Below, in pieces: positions 52,635 through 61,260 of a stretch of DNA of 64,000 nucleotides; position 1 is the first letter of the stretch; every line of letters starts with the position of its first letter. This DNA comes from Rhodoluna sp. (GTDB lineage: Bacteria > Actinomycetota > Actinomycetes > Actinomycetales > Microbacteriaceae). The notes beneath the pieces were generated by a model. That model worked only from the letters and a program-made list of their open reading frames with translations, was not told where the DNA came from and made no database searches. The position numbers and the translations under genes were made by a program. The stretch lies in assembly GCF_024639375.1 (NCBI RefSeq), contig NZ_JAHEIM010000013.1, positions 1 to 64,000 of the forward strand, written 5' to 3'.

Positions 52635-54104
52635 GTGTCAACACTCAGTGAGCTAATCAGAAGCAAAGGTCGGGCGGTCAGCGCCGACATTGAGTGGCTG
52701 CACCTTCTAATTAGCGATTGGCAATTGGTTGCCGACCTAGTGTTCGCCGACTTAGTGCTTTGGGTGCCAACCAAAGAAGGTGGTTTTGTTGCCGGCGGCC
52801 ACGCCCGCCCATCAAGTGCAGCCACAATCTTCTACCGCGACATCTTTGGCGAAGAAATTCGCAAAGAATGGCTTGCCCCGGTACACGAAGCTTTCACCAC
52901 CGGCAAGGCCGTTGATGTAAATGTGCAAAGTTCCGATGGAATCAAAACTCGGCTCAGCGCTATTCCGGTGCGTCGTCGATTGTCGACCAAGTCGGATGAG
53001 GCCACCGAACATCCAATTGCGGTCATAACTCGGCACACCAACCTATCCGAAGCAAAAGCACCAAACCGTTTGCAACTTAACTACCTTGGCTGCGGAAACG
53101 ACTTGCTGGCTATGGTTGCCGATGGCGCCTACCCAGATTTCAGCAACCCAACCGGCCCACGTCGCGGTGCACCGCGTGCCAACGACGGATTGTTGCGACT
53201 CGATGTCGATGGCAATGTCACCTTTGCGAGCCCCAACGGGTTGTCGGCGTTTAACCGCCTTGGCATTTTGGGTGAGCTCGAGGGCAAGTCGCTGGCAACA
53301 GCCGCAACCCCGGTGCTTAAGGGTCGAAACGTTGATGAGTCGCTGCCACTGGTGCTGACCGGCCGCGCACCTTGGCGAACCGACATGGAGTCACGCAACG
53401 TGACGCTGACTGTGCGAGCGATTCCACTCAAGTCACACGATGAACGAATCGGTGCGATCGTGCTGTGCCGTGACGTGACTGAGTTGCGCCGACAAGAGCG
53501 TGAGCTAATCACTAAGGATGCGACCATCCGCGAGATTCACCACCGAGTGAAAAACAATTTGCAAACAGTGGCAAGTTTGTTGCGCATGCAGGCACGTCGT
53601 TCAAAGAGCGAAGAAGTTAAAGAAAACCTTGACCAAGCGATGCGTCGCGTTTCGGCAATTGCGTTGGTGCACGACACCCTTTCTGAGGGGCTGGCTCAGG
53701 ATGTTAACTTCGATGAGGTCTTCGACCGAATTTTGATGTTGGCTGCCGAGGTTGCCTCAAGCATGAACACCTCGATCAAGACTTTGATGGATGGCCGGTT
53801 TGGTCAGCTGCGAAGTGAGATTGCAACACCATTGGCGGTGGCGCTAACCGAGATTATTACCAATGCGGTGGAACACGGATTGGCAGATCGCAGCGGTGTG
53901 GTTGCCGTCAACGCCGAGCGCAAGCAAAAGCAACTTTTGATCACCGTCTCGGATAACGGCAAGGGTTTGCCCGATGGCCAAGTTGGCAGCGGTCTTGGCA
54001 CGCAAATTATTCGCACCCTGATTGAGGGTGAGCTTCGCGGATCGATTCACTGGTCGTCACCGCACGAGGGTGGCGCAAGAGTTGCCATTTCAATACCTCT
54101 GTAA
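52635..54104 (+). CDS. pdtaS: Cytosolic sensor histidine kinase PdtaS
   Basis: A 489-residue soluble kinase with N-terminal GAF-like domain (STLSELIRSKGRAVSADIEWL), a PAS domain (LLRLDVDGNVTFASPNGLSAF), a HisKA_2 helix with His302/His303 in IREIHHRVKNNLQTV and an ATPase domain (LTEIITNAVEHGL, VSDNGKGLPDG). It corresponds to mycobacterial PdtaS (Rv3220c), which phosphorylates the ANTAR regulator PdtaR; pdtaR is not in this window. GTG starts directly after the MinD-like stop. A strong terminator follows. Confidence 0.93.
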   Translation: MSTLSELIRSKGRAVSADIEWLHLLISDWQLVADLVFADLVLWVPTKEGGFVAGGHARPSSAATIFYRDIFGEEIRKEWLAPVHEAFTTGKAVDVNVQSSDGIKTRLSAIPVRRRLSTKSDEATEHPIAVITRHTNLSEAKAPNRLQLNYLGCGNDLLAMVADGAYPDFSNPTGPRRGAPRANDGLLRLDVDGNVTFASPNGLSAFNRLGILGELEGKSLATAATPVLKGRNVDESLPLVLTGRAPWRTDMESRNVTLTVRAIPLKSHDERIGAIVLCRDVTELRRQERELITKDATIREIHHRVKNNLQTVASLLRMQARRSKSEEVKENLDQAMRRVSAIALVHDTLSEGLAQDVNFDEVFDRILMLAAEVASSMNTSIKTLMDGRFGQLRSEIATPLAVALTEIITNAVEHGLADRSGVVAVNAERKQKQLLITVSDNGKGLPDGQVGSGLGTQIIRTLIEGELRGSIHWSSPHEGGARVAISIPL

Positions 54105-54116
54105 GTTTGAGCACAA

Positions 54117-54146
54117 AAAAGACCCGTCCGAATGGACGGGTCTTTT
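54117..54146. terminator. Bidirectional terminator between pdtaS and whiB1
   Basis: AAAAGACCCGTCC and GGACGGGTCTTTT form a perfect 13-bp stem around GAAT, with A and T runs at the ends, between convergent genes. Confidence 0.93.
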
Positions 54147-54179
54147 GATGTTTTTAGAGGCTTGGTTTAGCCGGCAGGT

Positions 54180-54434
54180 TTAGCCAGCACGGCGTGCACG
54201 AGCGTACTTGCGCTTTAGTGACTTGCGCTCGTCTTCGCTTAGGCCGCCCCAAACGCCAGTGTCTTGGTTTTCTTTGATTGCATATTCAAGGCACTGAGTT
54301 GCCACACCACATTCGCGACAAACTGCTTTAGCTTGATCAATTTGGTCTACTGCAGGGCCTGTGTTTCCTACCGGAAAGAAAAGTTCTGGGTCTTCGGTTA
54401 GGCAACGAGATTGGTTCAGCCACTGCATGTCCAT
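54180..54434 (-). CDS. whiB1: WhiB-family iron-sulfur regulator, WhiB1 type
   Basis: An 84-residue protein with cluster ligands Cys11, Cys39, Cys42 and Cys48, the motif EDPELFFPVGNTGPA and the GVWGGLSEDERKSLKRK C-terminus. These fit WhiB1, an essential, nitric-oxide-sensitive regulator in mycobacteria, where the gene also neighbours pdtaS. AAAGGA is 10 bases before the ATG; a second ATG two codons later is possible. The upstream region contains a TTCGGC-N5-GCCGAA hairpin. Confidence 0.94.
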   Translation of the reverse strand: MDMQWLNQSRCLTEDPELFFPVGNTGPAVDQIDQAKAVCRECGVATQCLEYAIKENQDTGVWGGLSEDERKSLKRKYARARRAG

Positions 54435-54464
54435 ATGGAGCTATTCCTTTGTATTGGGTGTTAC

Positions 54465-54481
54465 TTCGGCACAAAGCCGAA
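54465..54481 (-). promoter_or_regulatory. Inverted repeat in the whiB1 upstream region
   Basis: TTCGGC-ACAAA-GCCGAA is a perfect 6-bp inverted repeat 31 bases ahead of the whiB1 start. It could be a 5' leader hairpin or an operator. No regulator is known here. Confidence 0.35.
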
Positions 54482-54599
54482 CGGAGATTGTTGGAATTAA
54501 TCGAAGTTGTCATACGCTTGAACAGCGATTTCAGTCGAATTTTCCTTTGAAAATCGTTTCACACCCAGCCCCGTTTGGCAATACCCAATTTGAGGAACT

Positions 54600-55004
54600 A
54601 TGAGCAAACAAAAGGCCGAAAAGCCAGTCAGCCTGCGCTTGGTAGCGGCCCTCGTGGGGCTAGAAGGCCTGTTTGTGTTGGGTTTGGCTGGCAGCATGCT
54701 GGTGGGCCTGCTAACCGGTGAGGCACGCAGTGTGGTCACCTTGATTGCACTTGTTGTTCTGGTGGCAGCAGCCGGTGCCTGGGTTATCTCAGTGGCCTTG
54801 GCGCTATCCAAAGGAAAGCGCTGGGCTCGCAGCGGGGCACTGTTTTGGCAGTTGGTTCAATTGGCTGTGGCAACGGGCAGTTTTACCGGCCAGTTTGGAA
54901 ATGCTGCAATCGGCTGGGCGCTGATTTTGCCGAGTGCATTGGTTTTGGTGCTGCTTTTTCAAAAGTCCACAATCGCAGCCACGATGGAAAAGACCGAAGA
55001 CTAG
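54600..55004 (+). CDS. Small four-helix membrane protein, unknown function
   Basis: A 134-residue protein with four predicted helices (about 11-37, 44-66, 80-100 and 104-122) and charged ends (MSKQKAEKPVSLR, ATMEKTED). Sequence such as SLRLVAALVGLEGLFVLGLAG and GKRWARSGALFWQLVQLAVA is typical of uncharacterised actinobacterial membrane proteins. TTGAGG lies upstream of the ATG. It converges with bcp. No function can be inferred. Confidence 0.82.
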   Translation: MSKQKAEKPVSLRLVAALVGLEGLFVLGLAGSMLVGLLTGEARSVVTLIALVVLVAAAGAWVISVALALSKGKRWARSGALFWQLVQLAVATGSFTGQFGNAAIGWALILPSALVLVLLFQKSTIAATMEKTED

Positions 55005-55019
55005 CTAAATGATCGGGCT

Positions 55020-55493
55020 TTAGATGCCCAGAATGCCGCGAAGCTTGGCTACGTGGCCGGTGGCCTTCACGTTGTAAAGCGCGTGGGCGATCTTGCCCTT
55101 TTCGTCGATCACAAAAGTTGATCGAATCACACCTTCATACTCGCGGCCATACATCGACTTCATGCCATAGGCGCTGTATGCCTCGTGCACGGCAAGCTCT
55201 GGGTCGCTTAGTAGCGGAAAGTTGAGGCCTTGGGCAGCCTTGAACTTGGCAAGCTTTTCTGGGGCATCTGGTGAAACACCAAGCACAACATAGCCAGCCT
55301 TCTTAAATGGGTTGAGGCTGTCGTTGAAGTCGCAGGCCTCTTTGGTGCAACCAGGGGTTGCTGCGGCAGGGTAGAAATAGAGCACAACTTTGGTGCCCTT
55401 GAAGTCGGCAAGCGAAACCTTGTTGCCGTCTTGGTCAAGAATCTTGAAACTTGGGGCTTTCGAGCCCTCTTCTAGCTTTTCAACTGCGCTCAT
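55020..55493 (-). CDS. bcp: Thioredoxin-dependent thiol peroxidase (BCP/PrxQ)
   Basis: A 157-residue atypical two-cysteine peroxiredoxin. Peroxidatic Cys49 lies in AAATPGCTKEACDF, with resolving Cys54 five residues on; the usual PKDFTPGCT motif reads YPAAATPGCT. It reduces hydrogen and organic peroxides using thioredoxin. The ATG is seven bases after a TAGAAT hexamer, a strong example of a leaderless start. Confidence 0.95.
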   Translation of the reverse strand: MSAVEKLEEGSKAPSFKILDQDGNKVSLADFKGTKVVLYFYPAAATPGCTKEACDFNDSLNPFKKAGYVVLGVSPDAPEKLAKFKAAQGLNFPLLSDPELAVHEAYSAYGMKSMYGREYEGVIRSTFVIDEKGKIAHALYNVKATGHVAKLRGILGI

Positions 55494-55500
55494 ACGCTCG

Positions 55501-55506
55501 ATTCTA
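55501..55506 (-). promoter_or_regulatory. -10 hexamer for a leaderless bcp transcript
   Basis: TAGAAT, close to the TATAAT consensus, ends seven bases before the bcp ATG with no ribosome site between. Confidence 0.55.
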
Positions 55507-55554
55507 GGCGTTGTTGTGGTAATGTTTTGTCTCGTTGCGCTTATTGCGAAACAC

Positions 55555-55627
55555 GCACCTCTAGCTCAATCGGCAGAGCAACTGACTCTTAATCAGTGGG
55601 TTCCGGGTTCAAGTCCCGGGGGGTGCA
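55555..55627 (+). tRNA. tRNA-Lys (anticodon CTT)
   Basis: A full cloverleaf is readable: acceptor GCACCTC/GGGGTGC (one G-U), D arm GCTC/GAGC, anticodon stem ACTGA/TCAGT with loop CTCTTAA (anticodon CTT), T arm CCGGG-TTCAAGT-CCCGG, discriminator A. The length is 73 bases without CCA, which is not encoded. It reads AAG lysine codons. A terminator follows immediately. Confidence 0.97.
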
Positions 55628-55634
55628 CAAACTG

Positions 55635-55657
55635 ACTCGCCAATAGGCGAGTTTTTT
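55635..55657 (+). terminator. Terminator after tRNA-Lys
   Basis: ACTCGCC-AATA-GGCGAGT followed by a run of T is a classical intrinsic terminator. Its end touches the 3' end of the convergent cysteine desulfurase gene. Confidence 0.93.
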
Positions 55658-56777
55658 ATTTAAAGCCTTCAAATGCTCTGCTAAGCGCGCCAACTGCGTT
55701 CTGTAGGTCTTCGGCCGAGGTGTCGTGCGCAAAGCTAAAGCGAACAGCGGTTTGGGCAAGCTCTGCGTCGATGCCGATGGCAGTCAATACGTGTGAAGGT
55801 TCATCGCTACCAGCCGCGCATGCCGACCCGCTGCTAACGATTACTCCGCGGCGCTCGAGCTCTAGCAGAAGTGCCTCGCCGCTCACACCGTCAAAACAAA
55901 ACGATGCGATGTTTGGCAAACGGTTGGTTGGGTGCCCGGTCAATATTGCGTTCGGTGTTGCCTGCAAAACACTTCGGATGAAGTCATCGCGAAGTTTTGC
56001 AACGCGTTCGGCTGCGGCGGCCGCTGGTGTTAAAAGTTCTAGCGCTGTGGCCAGTGCAACCGCCCAGGCCACGTTTTCGGTGCCCGATCGCAAACCGCTC
56101 TCTTGGCCGCCACCGTGAATCAGCGGTTCAGCTGCGGTGCGACCCTTCAAAAACAAAGCGCCACTGCCTTTGGGTGCACCAAACTTGTGGCCCGAAATAC
56201 TCAAGGCATCAACGCCAAGTTCGGCAACATTCTGGTCAACCCAGCCAACGGCCTGCACCGCATCCGTGTGAAAAAGGGCACCGCGAGCGTGAGCAATTGC
56301 GCAAAGTTGGGCAATCGGGTGCAACGTGCCAATTTCGTTATTGGCAACCATCAACGTGACCAAAGTTGTTTCGTCGCGCAGTGCTGCTTCAAGACCGCTC
56401 ACCTGACCAAACTCATCGAGCGGCAACCAGGTGATTTCAAAACCGTGCACGCGTTGAAGGTAATCGAGCGATTGCAATACGGCTTCGTGTTCGGTGCGAG
56501 CGCTCACGATGTGTTTGCCGCGAGGCATAGCTAATGCCAAGCCCACGATGCCAAGGTTGTCGCTCTCGGTGCCACCGGAAGTGAAAATAATTTCACTCGC
56601 CTTGGCGTTGAAGAACTTGGCAACTCGTGCGCGTGCATCGGCAAGCGCATCTTTGGCGCGAAACCCAAGCTCGTGTTGGCTCGATGGGTTTCCAAACTCA
56701 GAAGTCAACCATGGCCACGCAGCCTGCAGAGCCTCGGGTTTAACCGGGGTAGTGGCTGCGTTGTCGAGATAGATCAT
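55656..56777 (-). CDS. Cysteine desulfurase (NifS/IscS type)
   Basis: A 373-residue pyridoxal-phosphate enzyme. YLDNAATTPVKPEAL opens the protein; SGGTESDN, HTDAVQAVGW and SISGHKFGAPKGSGALF (PLP lysine in GHK) follow, with the active cysteine in SSGSACAAGSDEPSHVL. It mobilises sulfur from cysteine for iron-sulfur clusters. Its position as last gene of the nad operon suggests it serves the oxygen-sensitive cluster of NadA. Translation overlaps the nadC stop by one base. It could also supply tRNA thiolation enzymes. Confidence 0.94.
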   Translation of the reverse strand: MIYLDNAATTPVKPEALQAAWPWLTSEFGNPSSQHELGFRAKDALADARARVAKFFNAKASEIIFTSGGTESDNLGIVGLALAMPRGKHIVSARTEHEAVLQSLDYLQRVHGFEITWLPLDEFGQVSGLEAALRDETTLVTLMVANNEIGTLHPIAQLCAIAHARGALFHTDAVQAVGWVDQNVAELGVDALSISGHKFGAPKGSGALFLKGRTAAEPLIHGGGQESGLRSGTENVAWAVALATALELLTPAAAAAERVAKLRDDFIRSVLQATPNAILTGHPTNRLPNIASFCFDGVSGEALLLELERRGVIVSSGSACAAGSDEPSHVLTAIGIDAELAQTAVRFSFAHDTSAEDLQNAVGALSRAFEGFK

Positions 56778-57628
56778 TAGTTGATCTTTACGTCGAGCCC
56801 GAGGTCGAGGGCGCGTGCACTGTGAGTCAACGCGCCAACTGAAATCACATCTACGCCAGTTGCTGCGATTGCCGCAACGGTATTCAAATTAACCCCTCCG
56901 GATGCCTCAACCACGGCCTTGCCACCAATCAATGCAACACCTTCGCGCAGTTCAACCAAAGTGAAATTGTCGAGCATGATGATGTCGACATTTGCTGCAA
57001 GCACCGGCGCAATCTGGTCGATTCGATCGACTTCAACTTCAAACTTGATGTTCGGCGAGATTTCGCTGCGAACACGCTTTAGCTCGGTGGTCAGGTCTTT
57101 GCCGCCGCGAGTAAGAACCGCGAGGTGGTTGTCTTTGGCAAGCACCTGATCGCTGAGCGAGTAGCGGTGATTGTGACCGCCACCGCAAACCACTGCGTGA
57201 CGCTCAAACGGGCGCAGGCCGGGGGTGGTTTTGCGAGTGTCGAGAATCTTTGCATTTGTGCCCGCAACGGCTTCCACGTACTGCGCTGTCAATGAAGCTA
57301 TTCCACACATGCGCTGAGTGAAGTTCAAACCAATGCGTTCGGCAGTAAGCACTGCTCGGGCATTGCCACTCACCACAGCGAGCAATTGGCCGGCCACGAA
57401 TTTTTCACCATCTGCAATTTTCAATTCCACCGATGTTGAAGCGTCAGTGATTTTGAATGCTGCTATAAAAACTTCGCCACCACTAAACACTCCAGGCTCG
57501 CGTGCCACCAACTCGGCAGTCGCAGTCGCATCCGCGGGAATTAAGTGTTGTGAGGTGATGTCACCGGTTGGTGCGTCTTCATGTAAAGCTCGCGAAACGG
57601 CTTCATTGATGATCTCAGTGGTCAGCAT
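56777..57628 (-). CDS. nadC: Nicotinate-nucleotide pyrophosphorylase (carboxylating)
   Basis: A 283-residue quinolinate phosphoribosyltransferase that makes nicotinate mononucleotide from quinolinate and PRPP. EDAPTGDITSQHLIP, ERIGLNFTQRMCGIASLT, DTRKTTPGLRPFERHAVVCGGGHNHRYSLSD, IMLDNFT and VEASGGVN are canonical. The track start is 27 codons too early; ATG here follows GAAAGG and overlaps the nadB end by 14 bases. Confidence 0.97.
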   Translation of the reverse strand: MLTTEIINEAVSRALHEDAPTGDITSQHLIPADATATAELVAREPGVFSGGEVFIAAFKITDASTSVELKIADGEKFVAGQLLAVVSGNARAVLTAERIGLNFTQRMCGIASLTAQYVEAVAGTNAKILDTRKTTPGLRPFERHAVVCGGGHNHRYSLSDQVLAKDNHLAVLTRGGKDLTTELKRVRSEISPNIKFEVEVDRIDQIAPVLAANVDIIMLDNFTLVELREGVALIGGKAVVEASGGVNLNTVAAIAATGVDVISVGALTHSARALDLGLDVKIN

Positions 57629-59171
57629 TAGCGGCCTTTCTCGAAACTGTGATTGGCTTTGCCATGTTCGGCTGCGTCGTTGGGTAATCCAGTCGGTAGT
57701 GGCCACCACGAGATTCGATGCGTGCCAATGCCGCTTCGGTCACTGCGGTTGCCAACAGCAGCAGGTTTGCGTCTTCCCAGTCCGGAAATAGGCGGTGGCC
57801 TTCGGCGGCAGGTCGCCAACTGTTAAGTCGCTCACGAGTAGCCAGCAAATCTTTGCGGGTTCGGGCTAAACCAACGTTGTCCCACATCAAAGTTTGCAGT
57901 TCAACTCGGTCAACCACCTCGGTGGTGTCTAGTGGGCGAGTGGCTGGGTCATCTATTTCAAGTTCGGCCAAGCGACCGCTATCGTGCCAACGGGTTTCGG
58001 GAGCGTTTGAAGGCCATGGCTTGCCCAAAACTTCAACCGCACGGTGAGAAAACACAATTGATTCAAGTAGCGAGTTGCTGGCCAAACGGTTTGCTCCGTG
58101 TGCGCCGTTGCAAGCCACCTCGCCAACGGCATACAAACCTGGGATGCTGGTGCGCCCATAGGTATCAGTGGCGACACCGCCCATCCAGTAGTGCGCTGCC
58201 GGGGTCACTGGAATTGGGGTCTTGGCTAGGTCGAGACCATATGCCTTGCAAGTTTTGGTGATGCTTGGGAATCGTTTTTCAAGGAACTCTGCGCCAAGTG
58301 CGGTGGCGTCTAGCAATACTGGTTCGCCACCCTGCAACATCATTTCGGCTTGGATGCCTCGCGCAACAATATCGCGAGGAGCAAGCTCGGCGAGCGGGTG
58401 CAGTTTTTGCATGAAGCGCTCACCCCTGTTGTTGATCAAATTGGCGCCCTCACCGCGAACTGCTTCAGAAATCAAAAAGCTGCCCGGCACGGCAAGTGCG
58501 GTTGGGTGAAATTGGTAAAACTCAAGGTCAATTAGTTCAGCGCCCGCGCGCAATGCAACTGCGAGGCCATCACCGGTGGTGACACTTGGGTTGGTGGTGT
58601 GGCGATAGAGCTGCCCCGCGCCACCACTCGCCAAAATCACTGCATCAGCTTCAACAAAGTGCTTGCCGCTTGCGTCAAGCAAATGCACCCCGGTGACCAC
58701 ACCGCTTTGAATTTCAAGATCAACCACAAAAGTGTGCTCGTGAATGTGGGTTGCAGTTTTGCGAACTGTTTCTACCAATGCGTTGCTTACCTCTGCGCCG
58801 GTAGTGTCGCCGCCAGCGTGCAAAATGCGTGCGTGTGAGTGCGCCGCCTCTAGACCAAGTGCAAAATCTGAACCAGCTTTGTCGAAGTCAACACCGAACT
58901 GAATCAAATCGTTAATACGGTTTGGGCCTTCGATGCACAGTGCTTCAACTGCAGGCTCGAAGCAATAATTTGCACCGGCCGAAAGGGTGTCGGCTATGTG
59001 CTCAGCAACGGTGTCGTTCTTTGAAGTCACTGCAGCAATGCCACCCTGCGCGTAGTGGGTGTTGCTTTCGGCAAGGTTCGATTTAGTCACAAGCACAACA
59101 TCGTGATTGCGGCTGGCTTCAACCGCTGCGACTAATCCGGCGATACCACTGCCGATTACAACAATTTTCAT
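57615..59171 (-). CDS. nadB: L-aspartate oxidase
   Basis: A 518-residue flavoprotein converting L-aspartate to iminoaspartate, the first step of NAD synthesis. IGSGIAGLVAAVEA binds FAD, with ESNTHYAQGGIAAV, LVEAVRGEGANLINNRGERF-like segments (here SEAVRGEGANLINNRGERFM) and HGANRLASNSLLESIVFSHRA typical of the family. AGGAACAA precedes the ATG. It follows nadA by 23 bases and overlaps nadC. Confidence 0.96.
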   Translation of the reverse strand: MKIVVIGSGIAGLVAAVEASRNHDVVLVTKSNLAESNTHYAQGGIAAVTSKNDTVAEHIADTLSAGANYCFEPAVEALCIEGPNRINDLIQFGVDFDKAGSDFALGLEAAHSHARILHAGGDTTGAEVSNALVETVRKTATHIHEHTFVVDLEIQSGVVTGVHLLDASGKHFVEADAVILASGGAGQLYRHTTNPSVTTGDGLAVALRAGAELIDLEFYQFHPTALAVPGSFLISEAVRGEGANLINNRGERFMQKLHPLAELAPRDIVARGIQAEMMLQGGEPVLLDATALGAEFLEKRFPSITKTCKAYGLDLAKTPIPVTPAAHYWMGGVATDTYGRTSIPGLYAVGEVACNGAHGANRLASNSLLESIVFSHRAVEVLGKPWPSNAPETRWHDSGRLAELEIDDPATRPLDTTEVVDRVELQTLMWDNVGLARTRKDLLATRERLNSWRPAAEGHRLFPDWEDANLLLLATAVTEAALARIESRGGHYRLDYPTTQPNMAKPITVSRKAANADH

Positions 59172-59194
59172 TTGTTCCTAAATGTGATTTCGAA

Positions 59195-60475
59195 CTAAAG
59201 CGGCTTCGCTGCCAACATTCTTTCGAGTGCGATCTTTGCGTTTGTTGCAACGGCTGCATCAACCGAAATTTGGTTCACAACTTTGCCTTCAACAAGGTTC
59301 TCCAAAACCCAGGCAAGGTATCCCGGGTGAATTCGATACATGGTTGAGCAAGGGCACACCACTGGGTCAAGGCAGAAGATGTTGTGCTCTGGGTGCTGCG
59401 CTGCCAAGCGTTGCACCATGTTTACCTCGGTGCCAATTGCAAAAGTGGTTGGCTCGGTTGCGCCTTCAACTGCTTTGCGAATGTAATCGGTCGAGCCGTT
59501 TTCATCTGCGGCGTCAACGACTTCCATTGGGCACTCTGGGTGCACGATCACGCGAACACCTGGAAAGTCCACGCGTGCCTTTTCGATCTGGCCAACGTTG
59601 AAGCGCTTGTGAACTGAGCAGAAGCCGTTCCACAAAATAACCTTGGCGTCTTGCAATGCTTCGGATGTGTTGCTACCCATCTGCTTGCGACCGTGCCACA
59701 GCGGCATTTGCTCAAGGGTCACCCCCATGGCTTTAGCGGTGTTGCGGCCAAGGTGCTGATCGGGAAAAAACAGCACGCGCTGACCGCGCTCGAAGGCCCA
59801 CTTCAGCACAACTGCTGCGTTGGATGAGGTGCAAACGATTCCGCCGTGCTCGCCGCAAAATGCCTTGAGTGCAGCCGAAGAGTTCATGTATGTCACCGGG
59901 ATAATCGGCGCGCGACCCTGCGCGTCAGGTTCGCTGCCGTACAGTTCGGTGAGTTCTTCCCAGCACTGAGTCACTGAATCAATGTCGGCCATGTCGGCCA
60001 TTGAGCAACCCGCTGCCAGGTTTGGCAAAATTACGGATTGGTTTGGTGCAGAAAGAATGTCTGCGGTTTCTGCCATGAAGTGCACGCCACAAAAAACAAT
60101 CGCTTCTGCTTCTGGGTGAGCCTTGGCGGCGTTGGCAAGTTGAAATGAGTCACCTAGATAGTCGGCGTGCTGAACAATCTCGTCGCGCTGATAGAAGTGA
60201 CCAAGAATTACGACCTTGCTGCCAAGAGTTTCTTTGGCCTTGCGAATTCGATCGTGCAACTCTTCATCCGAAGCGTTTTTATAACTGTCTGGCAGTGCAC
60301 CCTGTCGCGGTGAGCCAGTTGGAATTACATCTTCACTTGATGCGCCAGGTCCATAGGCGGTAGGGCCGCCATCAAATTCCCATGGGCCCTTGGCTAGAGA
60401 AGGGCTACAGGTTGATTCACTCGATTTACCTGTGACAATCAACTGAATTCTTTCGTTGACTGATGCTGTTGTCAT
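59195..60475 (-). CDS. nadA: Quinolinate synthase
   Basis: A 426-residue NadA condensing iminoaspartate with dihydroxyacetone phosphate. After a 75-residue N-terminal extension (LAKGPWEFDGGPTAYGPG), common in actinobacterial enzymes, comes ILGHFYQRDEIVQHADYLGDS. Cluster-region cysteines lie in FCGVHFMAE, GIVCTSSNA, HPECPMEVV and DPVVCPCSTM; three of these bind the 4Fe-4S cluster. It overlaps the nrtR stop by four bases (ATGA), so the regulator and enzyme are co-translated. Confidence 0.96.
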   Translation of the reverse strand: MTTASVNERIQLIVTGKSSESTCSPSLAKGPWEFDGGPTAYGPGASSEDVIPTGSPRQGALPDSYKNASDEELHDRIRKAKETLGSKVVILGHFYQRDEIVQHADYLGDSFQLANAAKAHPEAEAIVFCGVHFMAETADILSAPNQSVILPNLAAGCSMADMADIDSVTQCWEELTELYGSEPDAQGRAPIIPVTYMNSSAALKAFCGEHGGIVCTSSNAAVVLKWAFERGQRVLFFPDQHLGRNTAKAMGVTLEQMPLWHGRKQMGSNTSEALQDAKVILWNGFCSVHKRFNVGQIEKARVDFPGVRVIVHPECPMEVVDAADENGSTDYIRKAVEGATEPTTFAIGTEVNMVQRLAAQHPEHNIFCLDPVVCPCSTMYRIHPGYLAWVLENLVEGKVVNQISVDAAVATNAKIALERMLAAKPL

Positions 60476-61185
60476 TGTTTTTCTCCTAGCGGGCCTAAAT
60501 CGGTTAAATCAATTGATGAGTCATAGCGGTAAAGCTGGGGTGGGCGGTGTCTGGTGCCAGCAAGTCGTTCACCGGTGGCAACCACTGCACCATTCGACTC
60601 CACCATGCGTCGAAAGTTCGCTGGGTCGAGTGGTTTGTTTAGCACTGCTTCATACACTTCGCGCAATTGAGCGAGGGTGAAAGTCTCTGGCAAGAATCCG
60701 TGGGCCAGGCGAGAGTATTCGAGTTTGTTGCGCAAACGCCAGAGCGCGTATTCAACAATCAGGTTGTGATCGAATGCCAGCTTTGGTAATTCATCGGCCC
60801 AGAACCAGTGAACGTTTTCGCTTTCGATTGCTTTCTCAGCTTCAACCGTGCCAACTAAAGCCCAGTAAACAATCGAGACCACTCTGTCTTCAAGTTTGCT
60901 CATCGGCGAACGGTCAAGATTTCCAAACGCATAGAGCTGCTCAAGGTATCGAGGTTCAAGGCCGGTGGTTTGTTTCAACTTGCTGGCCGCGGCGTCGGCC
61001 AAATCTTCATCAGGTTTGAGTGGCCCGCCGGGCAAAGCCCATTGACCTTCGAATGGCGCACGAATTCTTTTAACTAGAGGCAGGGCTAATTTGAGTTGCC
61101 CGTCTTCGCAAGGGCGAAGGGTGAAGATCACGGTCGAAACAGCAAGGCTTGGCGCTTCGATAGCGCTTGCAACCGAGGTGCTCAT
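60472..61185 (-). CDS. nrtR: NrtR-type Nudix transcriptional regulator of NAD synthesis
   Basis: A 237-residue protein with an N-terminal Nudix-like domain (LALPLVKRIRAPFEGQWALPGGPLKPDEDLADAA) and a C-terminal winged-helix-like domain (FTLAQLREVYEAVLNKPLDPANFRRMVESNGAVVAT). That fused layout is NrtR, which binds ADP-ribose and represses NAD genes. The Nudix box retains GG and charged residues but seems altered around the REUXEE core (AASKLKQTTG), suggesting sensing rather than hydrolysis. It leads the nad operon and is followed directly by nadA; a symmetric operator lies just upstream. Confidence 0.93.
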   Translation of the reverse strand: MSTSVASAIEAPSLAVSTVIFTLRPCEDGQLKLALPLVKRIRAPFEGQWALPGGPLKPDEDLADAAASKLKQTTGLEPRYLEQLYAFGNLDRSPMSKLEDRVVSIVYWALVGTVEAEKAIESENVHWFWADELPKLAFDHNLIVEYALWRLRNKLEYSRLAHGFLPETFTLAQLREVYEAVLNKPLDPANFRRMVESNGAVVATGERLAGTRHRPPQLYRYDSSIDLTDLGPLGEKQ

Positions 61186-61201
61186 CCGGGGGCCGATCTA
61201 G

Positions 61202-61254
61202 TAAAAGTCGAAATGACTATAAGTGCAGCAATCTTATAGTCAAATGGACTTTAA
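61202..61254. promoter_or_regulatory. Double NrtR-like operator upstream of nrtR-nadABC
   Basis: Two AGTC-N5-GACT-type boxes (AAAGTC-GAAAT-GACTATAAG and CTTATAGTC-AAATG-GACTTT) are mirror images of each other around a nine-base spacer TGCAGCAAT. The whole 49-base core is thus one large palindrome. It lies 17 bases ahead of the nrtR start, where the operon promoter must be. Assignment to NrtR rests on position and symmetry. Confidence 0.78.
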
Positions 61255-61260
61255 CTCAAA

